Below, piece after piece: positions 25,911-33,901 of a stretch of 64,000 nt of DNA. The notes below the pieces were generated by a model that was not told the DNA's origin, did not search any database, and was given only the letters and a program-made list of their open reading frames with translations. The first letter of the stretch is position 1, and the number at the start of each line of letters is the position of its first letter. The position numbers and the translations under genes are program-made. Source of the DNA: Burkholderia ubonensis (GTDB taxonomy: Bacteria; Pseudomonadota; Gammaproteobacteria; Burkholderiales; Burkholderiaceae). The stretch is from contig NZ_CADFEB010000009.1 of the NCBI RefSeq assembly GCF_902833085.1, positions 1-64,000 of the forward strand, in the 5' to 3' direction.

Positions 25911-26945
25911 ATGCAGAATAGCGCAAAATCAAACAATCCCAAACCAGTCGACAACAATCCAAGCCCATCTCCGAGTCGACGCGAAAATTTTCGGGACTTA
26001 TTAAAGAGAGTATTCATATGCACTGCGATGCTGGCGGCACTGATGACTTTAATCCCAGCCAGTTGGCGAACCGTATACCTCACCACAAGCTTAATATTAC
26101 TAATTCCGACCGTCGGCATAAGAACCTTGCAGATCAACTATCCCGGGAGATTTTTGTTTTCTAATATTCTAAAAATCTCACTAAGTTGGTATGAAGGACT
26201 CAGTCGCCATCAGCAACTGTACCTTAACGTTGTACTTTGCATTCCATTTCTGATATACATCTACTTGCTGGACCCCAAGACGCTGTTCGTTCCGCTTCTA
26301 TTTTTGTTCTACACATACTGCCTCGGCGTAGCGACATATGATATTTGTCGGATATACACTTCACTTTCCAGCACCTTGATTGGAAAAGGCCTCATTGCGA
26401 TTGCATTTGCCATTGGCTCCAATCTTGCCTTTAGCATCTCAGGAAAAGTCATCGGTGAATTGACTCACGTTCCACCTTCGACATTCCCGCACACCCTGTC
26501 ATTTCTGGCGATCTTCACCATTCCCTTCCTGTTTGTGGCCGCCGGCGCAATCTATGTGCCACTATCCATATTCCTCACCCCAATCGTGATATACACCTCA
26601 AAATTCATGAAGGACTCGCCACGAATCACGAAATGGCTTTTGGGCATTGAGATTAAAAATGAAAGATACCGCTACATAATTGCGACGGTTATTTTTCAAA
26701 CGATCTTCTATTCCGTGGTTGGAGCCGTTACACCAAAAATTTTTCTGTACGCCCTAGGCGAGAACAATCCAAAAATAGAATGGCTCATTGGCAACTCGAT
26801 ATACGAGTTTGACATGTACCCAGGCGTGGAGTGCAAGATGCCATCCAACTATCGAACGGCGTCCTTAGGTGATGAGAATTATGTTACGGCCGCAAAGGGA
26901 GTCACCGGCGTGAAGTTCGAACTTCCACGGAAATGTGCTCTTTAG
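25911..26945 (+). CDS. multi-pass membrane protein of unknown function
   Basis: A 344-residue protein with about six to eight predicted membrane helices (for example FICTAMLAALMTLIPASW, LYLNVVLCIPFLIYIYLL, FAIGSNLAFSIS and IIATVIFQTIFYSVVGAV), a polar Asn/Pro/Ser-rich cytoplasmic N-terminus and a C-terminal soluble tail of about 60 residues containing two cysteines. Composition is AT-rich (many Ile, Asn, Lys), unlike the flanking core genes and like the NACHT gene's surroundings, so it was probably acquired with the island. No family is recognised. The ATG start lacks a clear ribosome binding site. Confidence 0.65.
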   Translation: MQNSAKSNNPKPVDNNPSPSPSRRENFRDLLKRVFICTAMLAALMTLIPASWRTVYLTTSLILLIPTVGIRTLQINYPGRFLFSNILKISLSWYEGLSRHQQLYLNVVLCIPFLIYIYLLDPKTLFVPLLFLFYTYCLGVATYDICRIYTSLSSTLIGKGLIAIAFAIGSNLAFSISGKVIGELTHVPPSTFPHTLSFLAIFTIPFLFVAAGAIYVPLSIFLTPIVIYTSKFMKDSPRITKWLLGIEIKNERYRYIIATVIFQTIFYSVVGAVTPKIFLYALGENNPKIEWLIGNSIYEFDMYPGVECKMPSNYRTASLGDENYVTAAKGVTGVKFELPRKCAL

Positions 26946-27124
26946 TCAAAGTTGGCCAAGCGCCGAAATAAGGTACGGCGATTTTTGACTAAGCGGAAGA
27001 CATAGGCGTCGTAGATGCATAAATTTACGTATTCTGCATTGCGAAATCGGCGCCTAACCTCCGTCTAATCGCCCGTCAATCAGCACGACACCCCCTCTCC
27101 GTACCGGCATCCGTCAAACCAACT

Positions 27125-27141
27125 GTACCGGTACTGTACAG
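27125..27141. promoter_or_regulatory. GTACCGGTAC palindrome upstream of the LysE gene
   Basis: GTACCGGTAC at 27125-27134 is a perfect palindrome followed by a second CTGTACAG element, about 60-70 bp before the exporter start. GntR/MocR-type regulators often bind such CTGTACC direct or inverted units next to LysE genes. No such regulator gene is adjacent; the island occupies the place where one would be expected. Confidence 0.3.
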
Positions 27142-27195
27142 AAAACTGTCGCTAGACTGCCTCCATCCCCCGCCTCACCGATGGAGAGTCACGCA

Positions 27196-27813
27196 ATGGA
27201 ATTCCTCACCCTGAGCGCGCTGCCCGCCGGCATGCTGTTCGCGCTCGTCACGTCGATCACGCCCGGCCCGAACAACACGATGCTGCTCGCGTCCGGCGTC
27301 AACTTCGGCTTCCGCCGCACGATGCCGCATCTGTTCGGCATCAGCATCGGCGTCGCGATCCTGATGCTGTGCGTCGGCTTCGGTCTCGGCGAAGCATTCA
27401 AGCGCGTCCCGGCGCTGTACACGATCCTCGAGGTCGCGAGCGTCGCCTACCTGCTGTATCTCGCGTGGCGAATCGGCACGTCCGGCCAGGTCAGCGCGCA
27501 CGGCGGCAAGGCGCGGCCGATGACGTTCGTCGAAGCCGCCGCGTTCCAGTGGGTCAATCCGAAAGCATGGATGATGGTGCTGACCGCCGCGACGACGGTC
27601 CGGCTGTCAGCCGACTACGGGATGAACGCCGCGTGGATGGCCGTCGTGTTCATCCTGATCGGCTTCCCGTGCATCTGCCTGTGGGCGGCGTTCGGCCAGG
27701 GCCTGCGACATTTCCTGTCGAACCCGCGCGCGCTGCGCATGTTCAACGTCACGATGGCCGTGCTGTTGATTCTGTCCCTGTATCCGCTCGTCGCGCATCT
27801 GCTGGCGCGATAA
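27196..27813 (+). CDS. LysE/RhtB-family amino-acid exporter
   Basis: A 205-residue six-helix exporter with the family N-terminal motif SITPGPNNTMLLASGVNFGF near residues 20-39 and the internal FQWVNPKAWMM signature. It would export an amino acid or derivative across the inner membrane. ATG 27196 is preferred because GGAGAG lies nine bases upstream; ATG 27181 is in frame too. It is monocistronic, just right of the lower-GC island. Confidence 0.85.
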   Translation: MEFLTLSALPAGMLFALVTSITPGPNNTMLLASGVNFGFRRTMPHLFGISIGVAILMLCVGFGLGEAFKRVPALYTILEVASVAYLLYLAWRIGTSGQVSAHGGKARPMTFVEAAAFQWVNPKAWMMVLTAATTVRLSADYGMNAAWMAVVFILIGFPCICLWAAFGQGLRHFLSNPRALRMFNVTMAVLLILSLYPLVAHLLAR

Positions 27814-27921
27814 GCGGCAATGAGCGCGCTCGTTGAGATTCACGGCACGCTGGCGTACGCTTGAATTCCGGGCGTGCAAAACCGCTGCGCCGGTAGAGCC
27901 GCTGCTGTCGGGAGACAACGG

Positions 27922-28170
27922 ATGAAGCCAACGCTGAGAGCAGGCGAGCACATCGAAGGAATGCACTGGGTCGCCGAATATCACCAGGAGACCCACCACA
28001 TCCGGATTCTGCGCGAGGACATCGAGGTCGGCACGTATAGCGCGCCGCCGAGCCTGTTCGGCGAGGAGGACGACGTGGGCGCCCCCAACCTCGCCGATCA
28101 TCGCAGCCGCGATGCCGCGCTGCTCGCGTATCTGCGCAACTTCGTCAAGGAACACGACGCGGAAGAATAG
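27922..28170 (+). CDS. 82-aa conserved-looking hypothetical protein
   Basis: A small soluble, acidic protein starting MKPTLRAGEHIEGMHWVAEY with a GGGAGA ribosome binding site. A short beta-hairpin pattern (THHIRILREDIEVGTYSAPP) is followed by a helix RDAALLAYLRNFVKEHDAEE. No function can be assigned. It converges with pcaK, whose stop is 46 bp away. Codon use matches the core genome, which supports it as a real gene. Confidence 0.65.
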   Translation: MKPTLRAGEHIEGMHWVAEYHQETHHIRILREDIEVGTYSAPPSLFGEEDDVGAPNLADHRSRDAALLAYLRNFVKEHDAEE

Positions 28171-28216
28171 CGGCGCTGCCCAGCCCTACCGCCCGGCAGC
28201 GCCCCGGCTTCCTCGA

Positions 28217-29575
28217 TCAATGTCCGAGCGGCTCCGCGTTGCCCGACGACGGCGCGGCCTCATACGGCCGCGCGGTCTGCTTGATCAGCAGCGCGACGCA
28301 GGACAGCACGCCTGCAACGGCGATCGTCGCGAACACGCCCGCGAACGTGAAGTGGCGGCGCGTCAGCTCGGCGACGAGAAACGAACCGGCAATCCCGCCG
28401 AAGCGCCCGACGCCGAGCATCCATGCGACGCCGGTGCCGCGCCCCTCGGTCGGATAGAACGCGGCCGCCAGCGCGGGCATCGACGATTGCGCGGTGTTCA
28501 TCAGTACGCCGGCGACGAACACGATCAGCACGAGCAGCCCGACGTTGCCGACCGCCTGCCCGATCGCGTAGACGCTGACGGCCGTCAGCGCATAGCACAC
28601 GGCAATCACGCGGTTCGCATTGAAGCGGTCCATCAGCACGCCGCACAGCACGGCGCCGACGCCGCCCAGCGGGAACAGCGCCGAGATCAGCGTCGCGCTT
28701 TTCGGGGTCAGGCCGGCCTCCTTCAGCAGGATCGGCATCCAGTTGATCGACGCGTAGAAGATCACGAGGCCCATGAAGTAGGCCAGCCACAGCATCACGG
28801 AGCCGACAACGTACGAGCGCGACAGCACGACGCCGATGCCCTTGCTGCCCGTCTGCGGCGCCGTCTCCGTCATCACGAACGAGGCGGCGTTCAGCGCGTC
28901 GCGCGAAATGCGCGCCAGCGTCGCGCGGATGCGGTCGACGGGCTGGCTGTTCGCGACCATGAAGCGGACCGATTCCGGCATCTTGACGAGCAGCAGGACG
29001 CCGAGCAGCAACGGCGTCACGCCGCCCAGCATCAGCACGCTGCGCCAGCCGAAATGCGGAATCATCCACGCGGCGAGGAAACCGCCGAATGCGGCGCCGA
29101 GCGGAAAGCCGCAGAACATCAGGTTGATCACGGTCGCGCGGCGCTTGTCCGGGCAGAACTCGCCCATCATCGTGACGGCGTTCGGCATCGCCGCACCCAG
29201 GCCGACGCCAGTGACGAAACGCAGGACCGTCAGCTGTTCGATGCCCGACGAAAACGAGGAAACGAGACACGCCGCGCCGAACAGGAACACCGAGCCGAGC
29301 AGCAGCGCGCGGCGCCCGAGACGGTCGGACAGCGGGCCCGACACGAGCGCGCCGCACGCGAGGCCGAACAGCGCGGCGCTGAGCACGGGCGCGAGATCCG
29401 GCTTGGTGAGATGCCATTCGGTCAGCAGCGACGGCGCAATGAAGCCGATCGCGGCGGTGTCGAAACCGTCCAGCAGGACGATCACGAAACACATGAGGAA
29501 GACGAGCCACTGGAAGCCGCCGAACGGCTGCTCGTTGATGAAGGTCTGTACGTTGACGACCGGGGTGCGATTCAT
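28217..29575 (-). CDS. pcaK: 4-hydroxybenzoate/protocatechuate MFS transporter
   Basis: A 452-residue twelve-helix permease of the aromatic acid:H+ symporter family. Family signatures are LLDGFDTAAIGFIAPSL in helix 1 (the DGFD motif), SDRLGRRALLLGS in loop 2-3 and FCPDKRRATVI. It imports aromatic acids such as 4-hydroxybenzoate in the inner membrane. It is the last gene of the pca group, 152 bp downstream of pcaC. AGGAGACAGGCG precedes the ATG. A benzoate or related substrate cannot be excluded. Confidence 0.85.
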   Translation of the reverse strand: MNRTPVVNVQTFINEQPFGGFQWLVFLMCFVIVLLDGFDTAAIGFIAPSLLTEWHLTKPDLAPVLSAALFGLACGALVSGPLSDRLGRRALLLGSVFLFGAACLVSSFSSGIEQLTVLRFVTGVGLGAAMPNAVTMMGEFCPDKRRATVINLMFCGFPLGAAFGGFLAAWMIPHFGWRSVLMLGGVTPLLLGVLLLVKMPESVRFMVANSQPVDRIRATLARISRDALNAASFVMTETAPQTGSKGIGVVLSRSYVVGSVMLWLAYFMGLVIFYASINWMPILLKEAGLTPKSATLISALFPLGGVGAVLCGVLMDRFNANRVIAVCYALTAVSVYAIGQAVGNVGLLVLIVFVAGVLMNTAQSSMPALAAAFYPTEGRGTGVAWMLGVGRFGGIAGSFLVAELTRRHFTFAGVFATIAVAGVLSCVALLIKQTARPYEAAPSSGNAEPLGH

Positions 29576-29727
29576 CGCCTGTCTCCTGATATATAAGCGT
29601 CGCGGCTCATCGGCCGCGCCTTCCTTTGATTGCGCACCGGATTCGATGCGCTGCGTGCCGATGCACTGTCGGCACGTTTGTTGTCAGCCCGTTCACGCGG
29701 GCTTCGTCGTCGGCATCCGGCAGGCCG

Positions 29728-30114
29728 TCAACCCGCCTCGTCCTGCTCCTTGAAGATCCTGTCCGCGAGATGGAACGCCGAGTTCGCGGCCGGCACGCCG
29801 CAATAGATCGCGGTCTGCAGCAGCACTTCCTTGATCTCGTCGCGCGTCACGCCGTTGTTGCGCGCCGCGCGCAGATGCAGCGCAAGCTCCTCGCCGCGAT
29901 TCAGCGCGACCATCATCGCGATCGTCAGCAGGCTGCGCGTATGGCGCGGCAGCCCGTCGCGCGTCCAGATCTCGCCCCATGCATAGCGCGTGATCAGGTT
30001 CTGGAATTCCTCGGTCACCTCGTTGCGGTTCTCGAGCGAACGGTCGACGTGCGCGTCGCCGAGCACCGCGCGGCGCACCTTCATCCCCGCTTCGTAACGT
30101 TGCTGGTCATCCAT
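29728..30114 (-). CDS. pcaC: 4-carboxymuconolactone decarboxylase
   Basis: A 128-residue protein of exactly the PcaC length, beginning MDDQQRYEAGMKVRRAVLGD, with the family segments ENRNEVTEEFQNLITRYAWGEIW and NNGVTRDEIKEVLLQTAIYCG. It decarboxylates gamma-carboxymuconolactone to 3-oxoadipate enol-lactone. It lies 10 bp downstream of pcaD, whose product acts next in the pathway. Unlike the AhpD-like protein at 16.5 kb it has no CxxC, consistent with a true decarboxylase. Confidence 0.93.
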   Translation of the reverse strand: MDDQQRYEAGMKVRRAVLGDAHVDRSLENRNEVTEEFQNLITRYAWGEIWTRDGLPRHTRSLLTIAMMVALNRGEELALHLRAARNNGVTRDEIKEVLLQTAIYCGVPAANSAFHLADRIFKEQDEAG

Positions 30115-30124
30115 CTCGAGCTCC

Positions 30125-30910
30125 TCAGGCGGTCAGGAAATCGAGCAGCGCGCGGTTGAAGCCGTCCATGCACTCGATGTTCGAGATGTGCGCGGCGTCG
30201 AATTCGACGTGCTTCGCGCCGGGAATCGCCGCTGCGAGCGCACGGCCCTGGTCGGGCGGCGTCGACATGTCGTGCACGCCCGTCACGACGAGCACCGGCA
30301 GCGCGATGCCCTTCACTTCGTCGCGCAGGTCGGCCGCGTTCAGCGCGTCGCAGTTCGCCGCATAGCCGTCCTTGTCGGTATGCACGAACGTGTCGCGGAT
30401 CGCGTCGATCAGGCGCGGCTCGCGCTCGACGAACGCATTCGTGAACCAGCGCGGCAGCACCGCATCGGCGAGTGCGGCCATCCCTTCGGTGCGGGCCTTC
30501 TGCGCGCGCGGCGCCCACACTTCCGGCGAGCCGATCTTCGCAGCGGTGTTCGCGAGCACCGCGCGGCCGATCCGCGCCGGGAAGCGCGCCGCGAGTGCCG
30601 CGCCCGTCAGGCCGCCCATCGAGATTCCGCAGAAATGCGCGCGTGCGATGCCGACGTGATCGAGCAGGCCGATCACGTCGCCCGCGAGCTGGTCGATCGT
30701 GTACGAGCCGGCCGGCGCGGCCGAATGGCCGTGGCCGCGCGTGTCGTAGCGCAGGATGTTGAAATGCTGCGCGAGCGGGCGGATCTGCGGCGCCCACATC
30801 TGCAGGTCGGCGCCGAGCGAGTTCGAAAAGACGAGCCACGGCGCGTCGTCGCGCGCGGCGCGATCGATCCGGTAATGCAATTGCACGCCGTTGACAGTGG
30901 CGAAAGGCAT
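30125..30910 (-). CDS. pcaD: 3-oxoadipate enol-lactonase
   Basis: A 261-residue alpha/beta hydrolase beginning MPFATVNGVQLHYRID. The nucleophile is Ser98 in GISMGG, with the acid and His in VVTGVHDMSTPP and AAHISNIE. It hydrolyses 3-oxoadipate enol-lactone to 3-oxoadipate. AAGGAGAAC precedes the ATG, which overlaps the last base of pcaB. The frame runs on far upstream, but that part is only the shadow of pcaB. Confidence 0.93.
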   Translation of the reverse strand: MPFATVNGVQLHYRIDRAARDDAPWLVFSNSLGADLQMWAPQIRPLAQHFNILRYDTRGHGHSAAPAGSYTIDQLAGDVIGLLDHVGIARAHFCGISMGGLTGAALAARFPARIGRAVLANTAAKIGSPEVWAPRAQKARTEGMAALADAVLPRWFTNAFVEREPRLIDAIRDTFVHTDKDGYAANCDALNAADLRDEVKGIALPVLVVTGVHDMSTPPDQGRALAAAIPGAKHVEFDAAHISNIECMDGFNRALLDFLTA

Positions 30911-32283
30911 CAGTGTTCTCCTTGAGAATTCGGGCCCGCATACGCGGCGAGCACGGCGTCGACATAGGCGTGCGCCTCGCCGACGTAATGGGCGGGATCG
31001 AGCAGGCTTGCGAGCGCGTCGCGCGACAGATGGGCGGAGACGACAGGATCGGCAGCGAGCACGTCGAACAGCGTCGCGCCCGTGCGCACCGCTTCCTTCG
31101 ACGCGTGCTCGACGACGTGGTGCGCGTCGAGCCGGCCGATCTTGTCGCCAAGCGCGAGCATCACCGCTTCGCCGAGGATCAGGCCGCGCGTCAGGTCGAG
31201 ATTGGCGGCAAGGCGTTCGGTGTTGACGTCGAGGCCCGCAACGATCTGCGCGATCTGCGCGAGCGCGCCGCCGGTCAGGCGCGCGAGGTCCGGCAGCGCG
31301 TCCCATTCGGCCTGCCAGCCGCCGAGCGCGCGCTCGTGCTCCTGGACCATCCCCGCGAACACCGTCGCGACGAGGCCCGGCGCACGCACCGCGGCGGTCA
31401 GCACGGCCGCGCAGCCGACCGGGTTGCGCTTGTGCGGCATCGTCGACGAGCCGCCCTTGCCGGCCGCGGCCGGCTCGCCGAGCTCGCCGACTTCGGTCTG
31501 CATCTGCAGCGACACGTCGCGCGCGATCTTGCCGAGCGTGCCGATCAGCATGCCGAAGCACGACGCGGCTTCCGCGATGCGATCGCGCTGCGTATGCCAC
31601 GGCACCGCGGGCAGCGCGAGCGTCAGGTCGTCGGCGAGCGCCGCTGCCACGCCCTGCGCGTGCTCGCGCAGGCTTGCCAGCGTGCCGGCCGCGCCGCCGA
31701 ACTGCAGCACCAGCGCCCGCGCGCGCAATTCGGCGAACCGCGCGCGGTGGCGCAGCAGTGCGTCGAGCCATTGCGCGAATTTCAGGCCGAGCGTGATCGG
31801 CAGCGCCTGCTGCAGCCACGTGCGGCCGATCGTCGGCGTCGCGCGGTGCGTGCGCGCCAGCGCGGCGAGCGACGCGCAGGCCGTGTCGAGCATCGGTTCG
31901 AGCACGTCGAGCGTGTCGCGCAGCTGCAGCACGGTGGCGGTATCGATGATGTCCTGGCTCGTCGCGCCCCAGTGCACGAACTTCGCGGCTTCGGGGTCGT
32001 CGGCCTTCACGCGCGCGGTCAGTTGCTTGACGAGCGGAATCGCGAGGTTGCCGCCGAGCGCGGCGTCGCGCGCGAGCGCGTCGGCGTCGAGCTGGTCGGC
32101 CCGGCATGCGCGCTCGATCGGCGCGACGGCGGCGGCGGGAATCACCTGCTGCGCGGCGAGCGCGCGCGCGAGCGCCGCCTCGACGTCGAGCATGCGCTGG
32201 ACGGTCGCACGGGGCGACCAGATCCGGTTGAGCGGCTCGGTGCCGCAGATGAGGGAGGTCAGGCGGGCGCTGTCTTCGAGCAT
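30910..32283 (-). CDS. pcaB: 3-carboxy-cis,cis-muconate cycloisomerase
   Basis: A 457-residue fumarase/aspartase-superfamily enzyme. The superfamily signature GSSTMPHKRNP lies at 278-288 and the second conserved region WGATSQDIIDTA at 105-116. It lactonises 3-carboxymuconate to 4-carboxymuconolactone. ATG 32283 is chosen because it gives the usual family length; a GTG at 32322 in the same frame would add 13 residues. A 12-bp perfect hairpin separates it from pcaJ upstream. Confidence 0.9.
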   Translation of the reverse strand: MLEDSARLTSLICGTEPLNRIWSPRATVQRMLDVEAALARALAAQQVIPAAAVAPIERACRADQLDADALARDAALGGNLAIPLVKQLTARVKADDPEAAKFVHWGATSQDIIDTATVLQLRDTLDVLEPMLDTACASLAALARTHRATPTIGRTWLQQALPITLGLKFAQWLDALLRHRARFAELRARALVLQFGGAAGTLASLREHAQGVAAALADDLTLALPAVPWHTQRDRIAEAASCFGMLIGTLGKIARDVSLQMQTEVGELGEPAAAGKGGSSTMPHKRNPVGCAAVLTAAVRAPGLVATVFAGMVQEHERALGGWQAEWDALPDLARLTGGALAQIAQIVAGLDVNTERLAANLDLTRGLILGEAVMLALGDKIGRLDAHHVVEHASKEAVRTGATLFDVLAADPVVSAHLSRDALASLLDPAHYVGEAHAYVDAVLAAYAGPNSQGEH

Positions 32284-32330
32284 GGCGTCAGGGATGGGAA
32301 GCGGCGTGCGGCTATTGTCCACCGAAGCGC

Positions 32331-32360
32331 GCCGGCGTGCGCTTTGGCGCGCACGCCGGC
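32331..32360. other. perfect 12-bp intercistronic hairpin between pcaJ and pcaB
   Basis: GCCGGCGTGCGC at 32331-32342 pairs fully with GCGCACGCCGGC at 32349-32360 around a TTTGGC loop. No T-tract follows on the minus strand, so it is more likely an mRNA-stability or partial-attenuation element dividing pcaIJ from pcaBDC than a full terminator. Confidence 0.5.
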
Positions 32361-32370
32361 TGCTTCCGGT

Positions 32371-33027
32371 TCAGGCCGCAGCCTTCTGCGTCGCGTCGAT
32401 CAGCGGCACGCCGGTCAGCTTCTGCAGCTCGTCGAACGACAGGTCGGTGAAGATCTCCGTCACCGCGAGGCCGTCGCGCGTCACGTCGAGCACGGCGAGG
32501 TCCGTATAGATGCGGCTCACACAGTTGATGCCCGTGACCGGATACGAGCATTGCGCGACGATCTTGCTGTCGCCCTGCTTCGTCAGGTGCTCCATCATCA
32601 CGAACACCTGCTTCGCGCCGATCGCAAGGTCCATCGCGCCGCCGACGGCCGGAATCGCATCCGGCGCGCCGGTGTGCCAGTTCGCGAGGTCGCCCGTCGC
32701 CGACACCTGGAACGCGCCGAGCACGCAATAGTCGAGATGGCCGCCGCGCATCATCGCGAACGAATCCGAGTGGTGGAAATATGCGCCGCCCGTGAGCAGC
32801 GTCACGTGCTGCTTGCCGGCGTTGATCAGCTCGTCGTCTTCGTCGCCGGGCGCGGGCGCCGGGCCCATGCCGAGCAGGCCGTTCTCGCTGTGCAGGAAGA
32901 TTTCCTTGTTCGGGTCGAGGTGGTTGCCCACCAGCGTCGGCACGCCGATGCCGAGGTTCACGTACGCGCCTTCGGGAATGTCCTGGGCGACGCGCTTGGC
33001 CATTTCATCGCGGGTCAGTCGTTTCAT
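32371..33027 (-). CDS. pcaJ: 3-oxoadipate CoA-transferase subunit B
   Basis: A 218-residue class-I CoA-transferase beta subunit. The catalytic glutamate is Glu48 in the SENGLLGMG motif at 47-55. With PcaI it moves CoA from succinyl-CoA to 3-oxoadipate. The ATG at 33027 follows GAGGAAAACCGAC and lies 16 bp after pcaI. The protein could also be named ScoB/AtoA-like, but the surrounding pca genes decide the assignment. Confidence 0.93.
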   Translation of the reverse strand: MKRLTRDEMAKRVAQDIPEGAYVNLGIGVPTLVGNHLDPNKEIFLHSENGLLGMGPAPAPGDEDDELINAGKQHVTLLTGGAYFHHSDSFAMMRGGHLDYCVLGAFQVSATGDLANWHTGAPDAIPAVGGAMDLAIGAKQVFVMMEHLTKQGDSKIVAQCSYPVTGINCVSRIYTDLAVLDVTRDGLAVTEIFTDLSFDELQKLTGVPLIDATQKAAA

Positions 33028-33043
33028 GTCGGTTTTCCTCGGG

Positions 33044-33760
33044 TCAGGCAGCTTGGGACGCGGCGCGTTCGGCGGCCAGTTCGGCCGCATGCGCGGCCTG
33101 CGGCACCTCGACGATCCGCTGCACGAAAATGCCCGGCGTCACGATGTGCTCCGGGTTCAGCCCGCCGAGCGGCACGACTTCCGACACCTGGACGATCGAC
33201 ACCTTCGCCGCGCTGGCCATGATCGGCCCGAAATTGCGCGCGGTCTTGCGGTATACGAGGTTGCCCCAGCGGTCGCCCTTGTACGCCTTCACGAGCGCGA
33301 AATCCGCGTGGATCGGCTTCTCGAGCACGTAGAGCTTGCCGTCGATCTCGCGCGTTTCCTTGCCTTCGGCAAGCTTCGTGCCGTAGCCGGTCGGCGTGAA
33401 GAAGCCGCCGATGCCCGCGCCCGCCGCGCGGATGCGCTCGGCGAGGTTGCCCTGCGGCACCAGCTCGAGCTCGATCTCGCCCGCGCGGTACAGCGCGTCG
33501 AACACCTGCGAATCGCTCTGGCGCGGGAACGAGCAGATGATCTTGCGCACCCGCTTCGCCTTCAGCAGCGCCGCGAGGCCGGTTTCGCCGTTGCCCGCGT
33601 TGTTGTTGACGATCGTCAGGTCGCGCGCGCCCTGCTCGATCAGCGCGTCGATCAGCTCGGACGGCATGCCGGCCGTGCCGAAGCCGCCGATCATGATCGT
33701 CGCGCCGTCGTGAACGTCGGCGACCGCCGACTGAAGCGATTCGAAAATCTTGTTGACCAT
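33044..33760 (-). CDS. pcaI: 3-oxoadipate CoA-transferase subunit A
   Basis: A 238-residue CoA-transferase alpha subunit with the glycine-rich CoA-binding motif GGFGTAGMP at 25-33 and NNNAGNGETGLAALL following. It forms a heteromer with PcaJ. AGGAAGAGAC precedes the ATG. It is the first gene of the pcaIJ-BDC-K group; two inverted copies of a 13-bp motif sit 100-130 bp upstream and are probably its operator. Confidence 0.93.
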   Translation of the reverse strand: MVNKIFESLQSAVADVHDGATIMIGGFGTAGMPSELIDALIEQGARDLTIVNNNAGNGETGLAALLKAKRVRKIICSFPRQSDSQVFDALYRAGEIELELVPQGNLAERIRAAGAGIGGFFTPTGYGTKLAEGKETREIDGKLYVLEKPIHADFALVKAYKGDRWGNLVYRKTARNFGPIMASAAKVSIVQVSEVVPLGGLNPEHIVTPGIFVQRIVEVPQAAHAAELAAERAASQAA

Positions 33761-33832
33761 GTCTCTTCCTGATACGTACCCGCGGCACGAAGCGCGGCCT
33801 GTCGAGGGGACACGCGCGTCTCGCGTGCCGCG

Positions 33833-33858
33833 CCGGGCCCGTGTCCGGGCCCGGTTTT
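33833..33858. terminator. GC-rich hairpin downstream of pobA
   Basis: CCGGGCCC at 33833-33840 pairs with GGGCCCGG at 33847-33854 around GTGTCC. A T-run follows only on the plus strand, where no gene is being read, so termination of pobA on minus would have to work without a U-tract. It separates pobA from the pcaI promoter region. Confidence 0.3.
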
Positions 33859-33859
33859 G

Positions 33860-33891
33860 TTCGCTATTCGAACCATGATTCGATTAGCGAA
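33860..33891. promoter_or_regulatory. paired TTCGATTAGCGAA-type operators upstream of pcaI
   Basis: TTCGATTAGCGAA at 33879-33891 and its near-identical inverted copy (TTCGAATAGCGAA on the minus strand, 33860-33872) lie 100-131 bp before pcaI. IclR-family activators of the PcaR/PcaU type use sites like GTTCGATAATCGCAC, which this resembles. A third copy lies upstream of pobA. Confidence 0.5.
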
Positions 33892-33901
33892 CCACGGCCG
33901 A

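Noticed and set aside
30911..32107. Upstream extension of the pcaD frame
   Set aside because: Only the last 261 codons resemble an enol-lactonase; the rest lies inside pcaB in another frame and PcaD families start at MPFATVNG.
30913..33222. 769-codon plus-strand frame across pcaB, pcaJ and pcaI
   Set aside because: Crosses three real genes and has no protein-like features.
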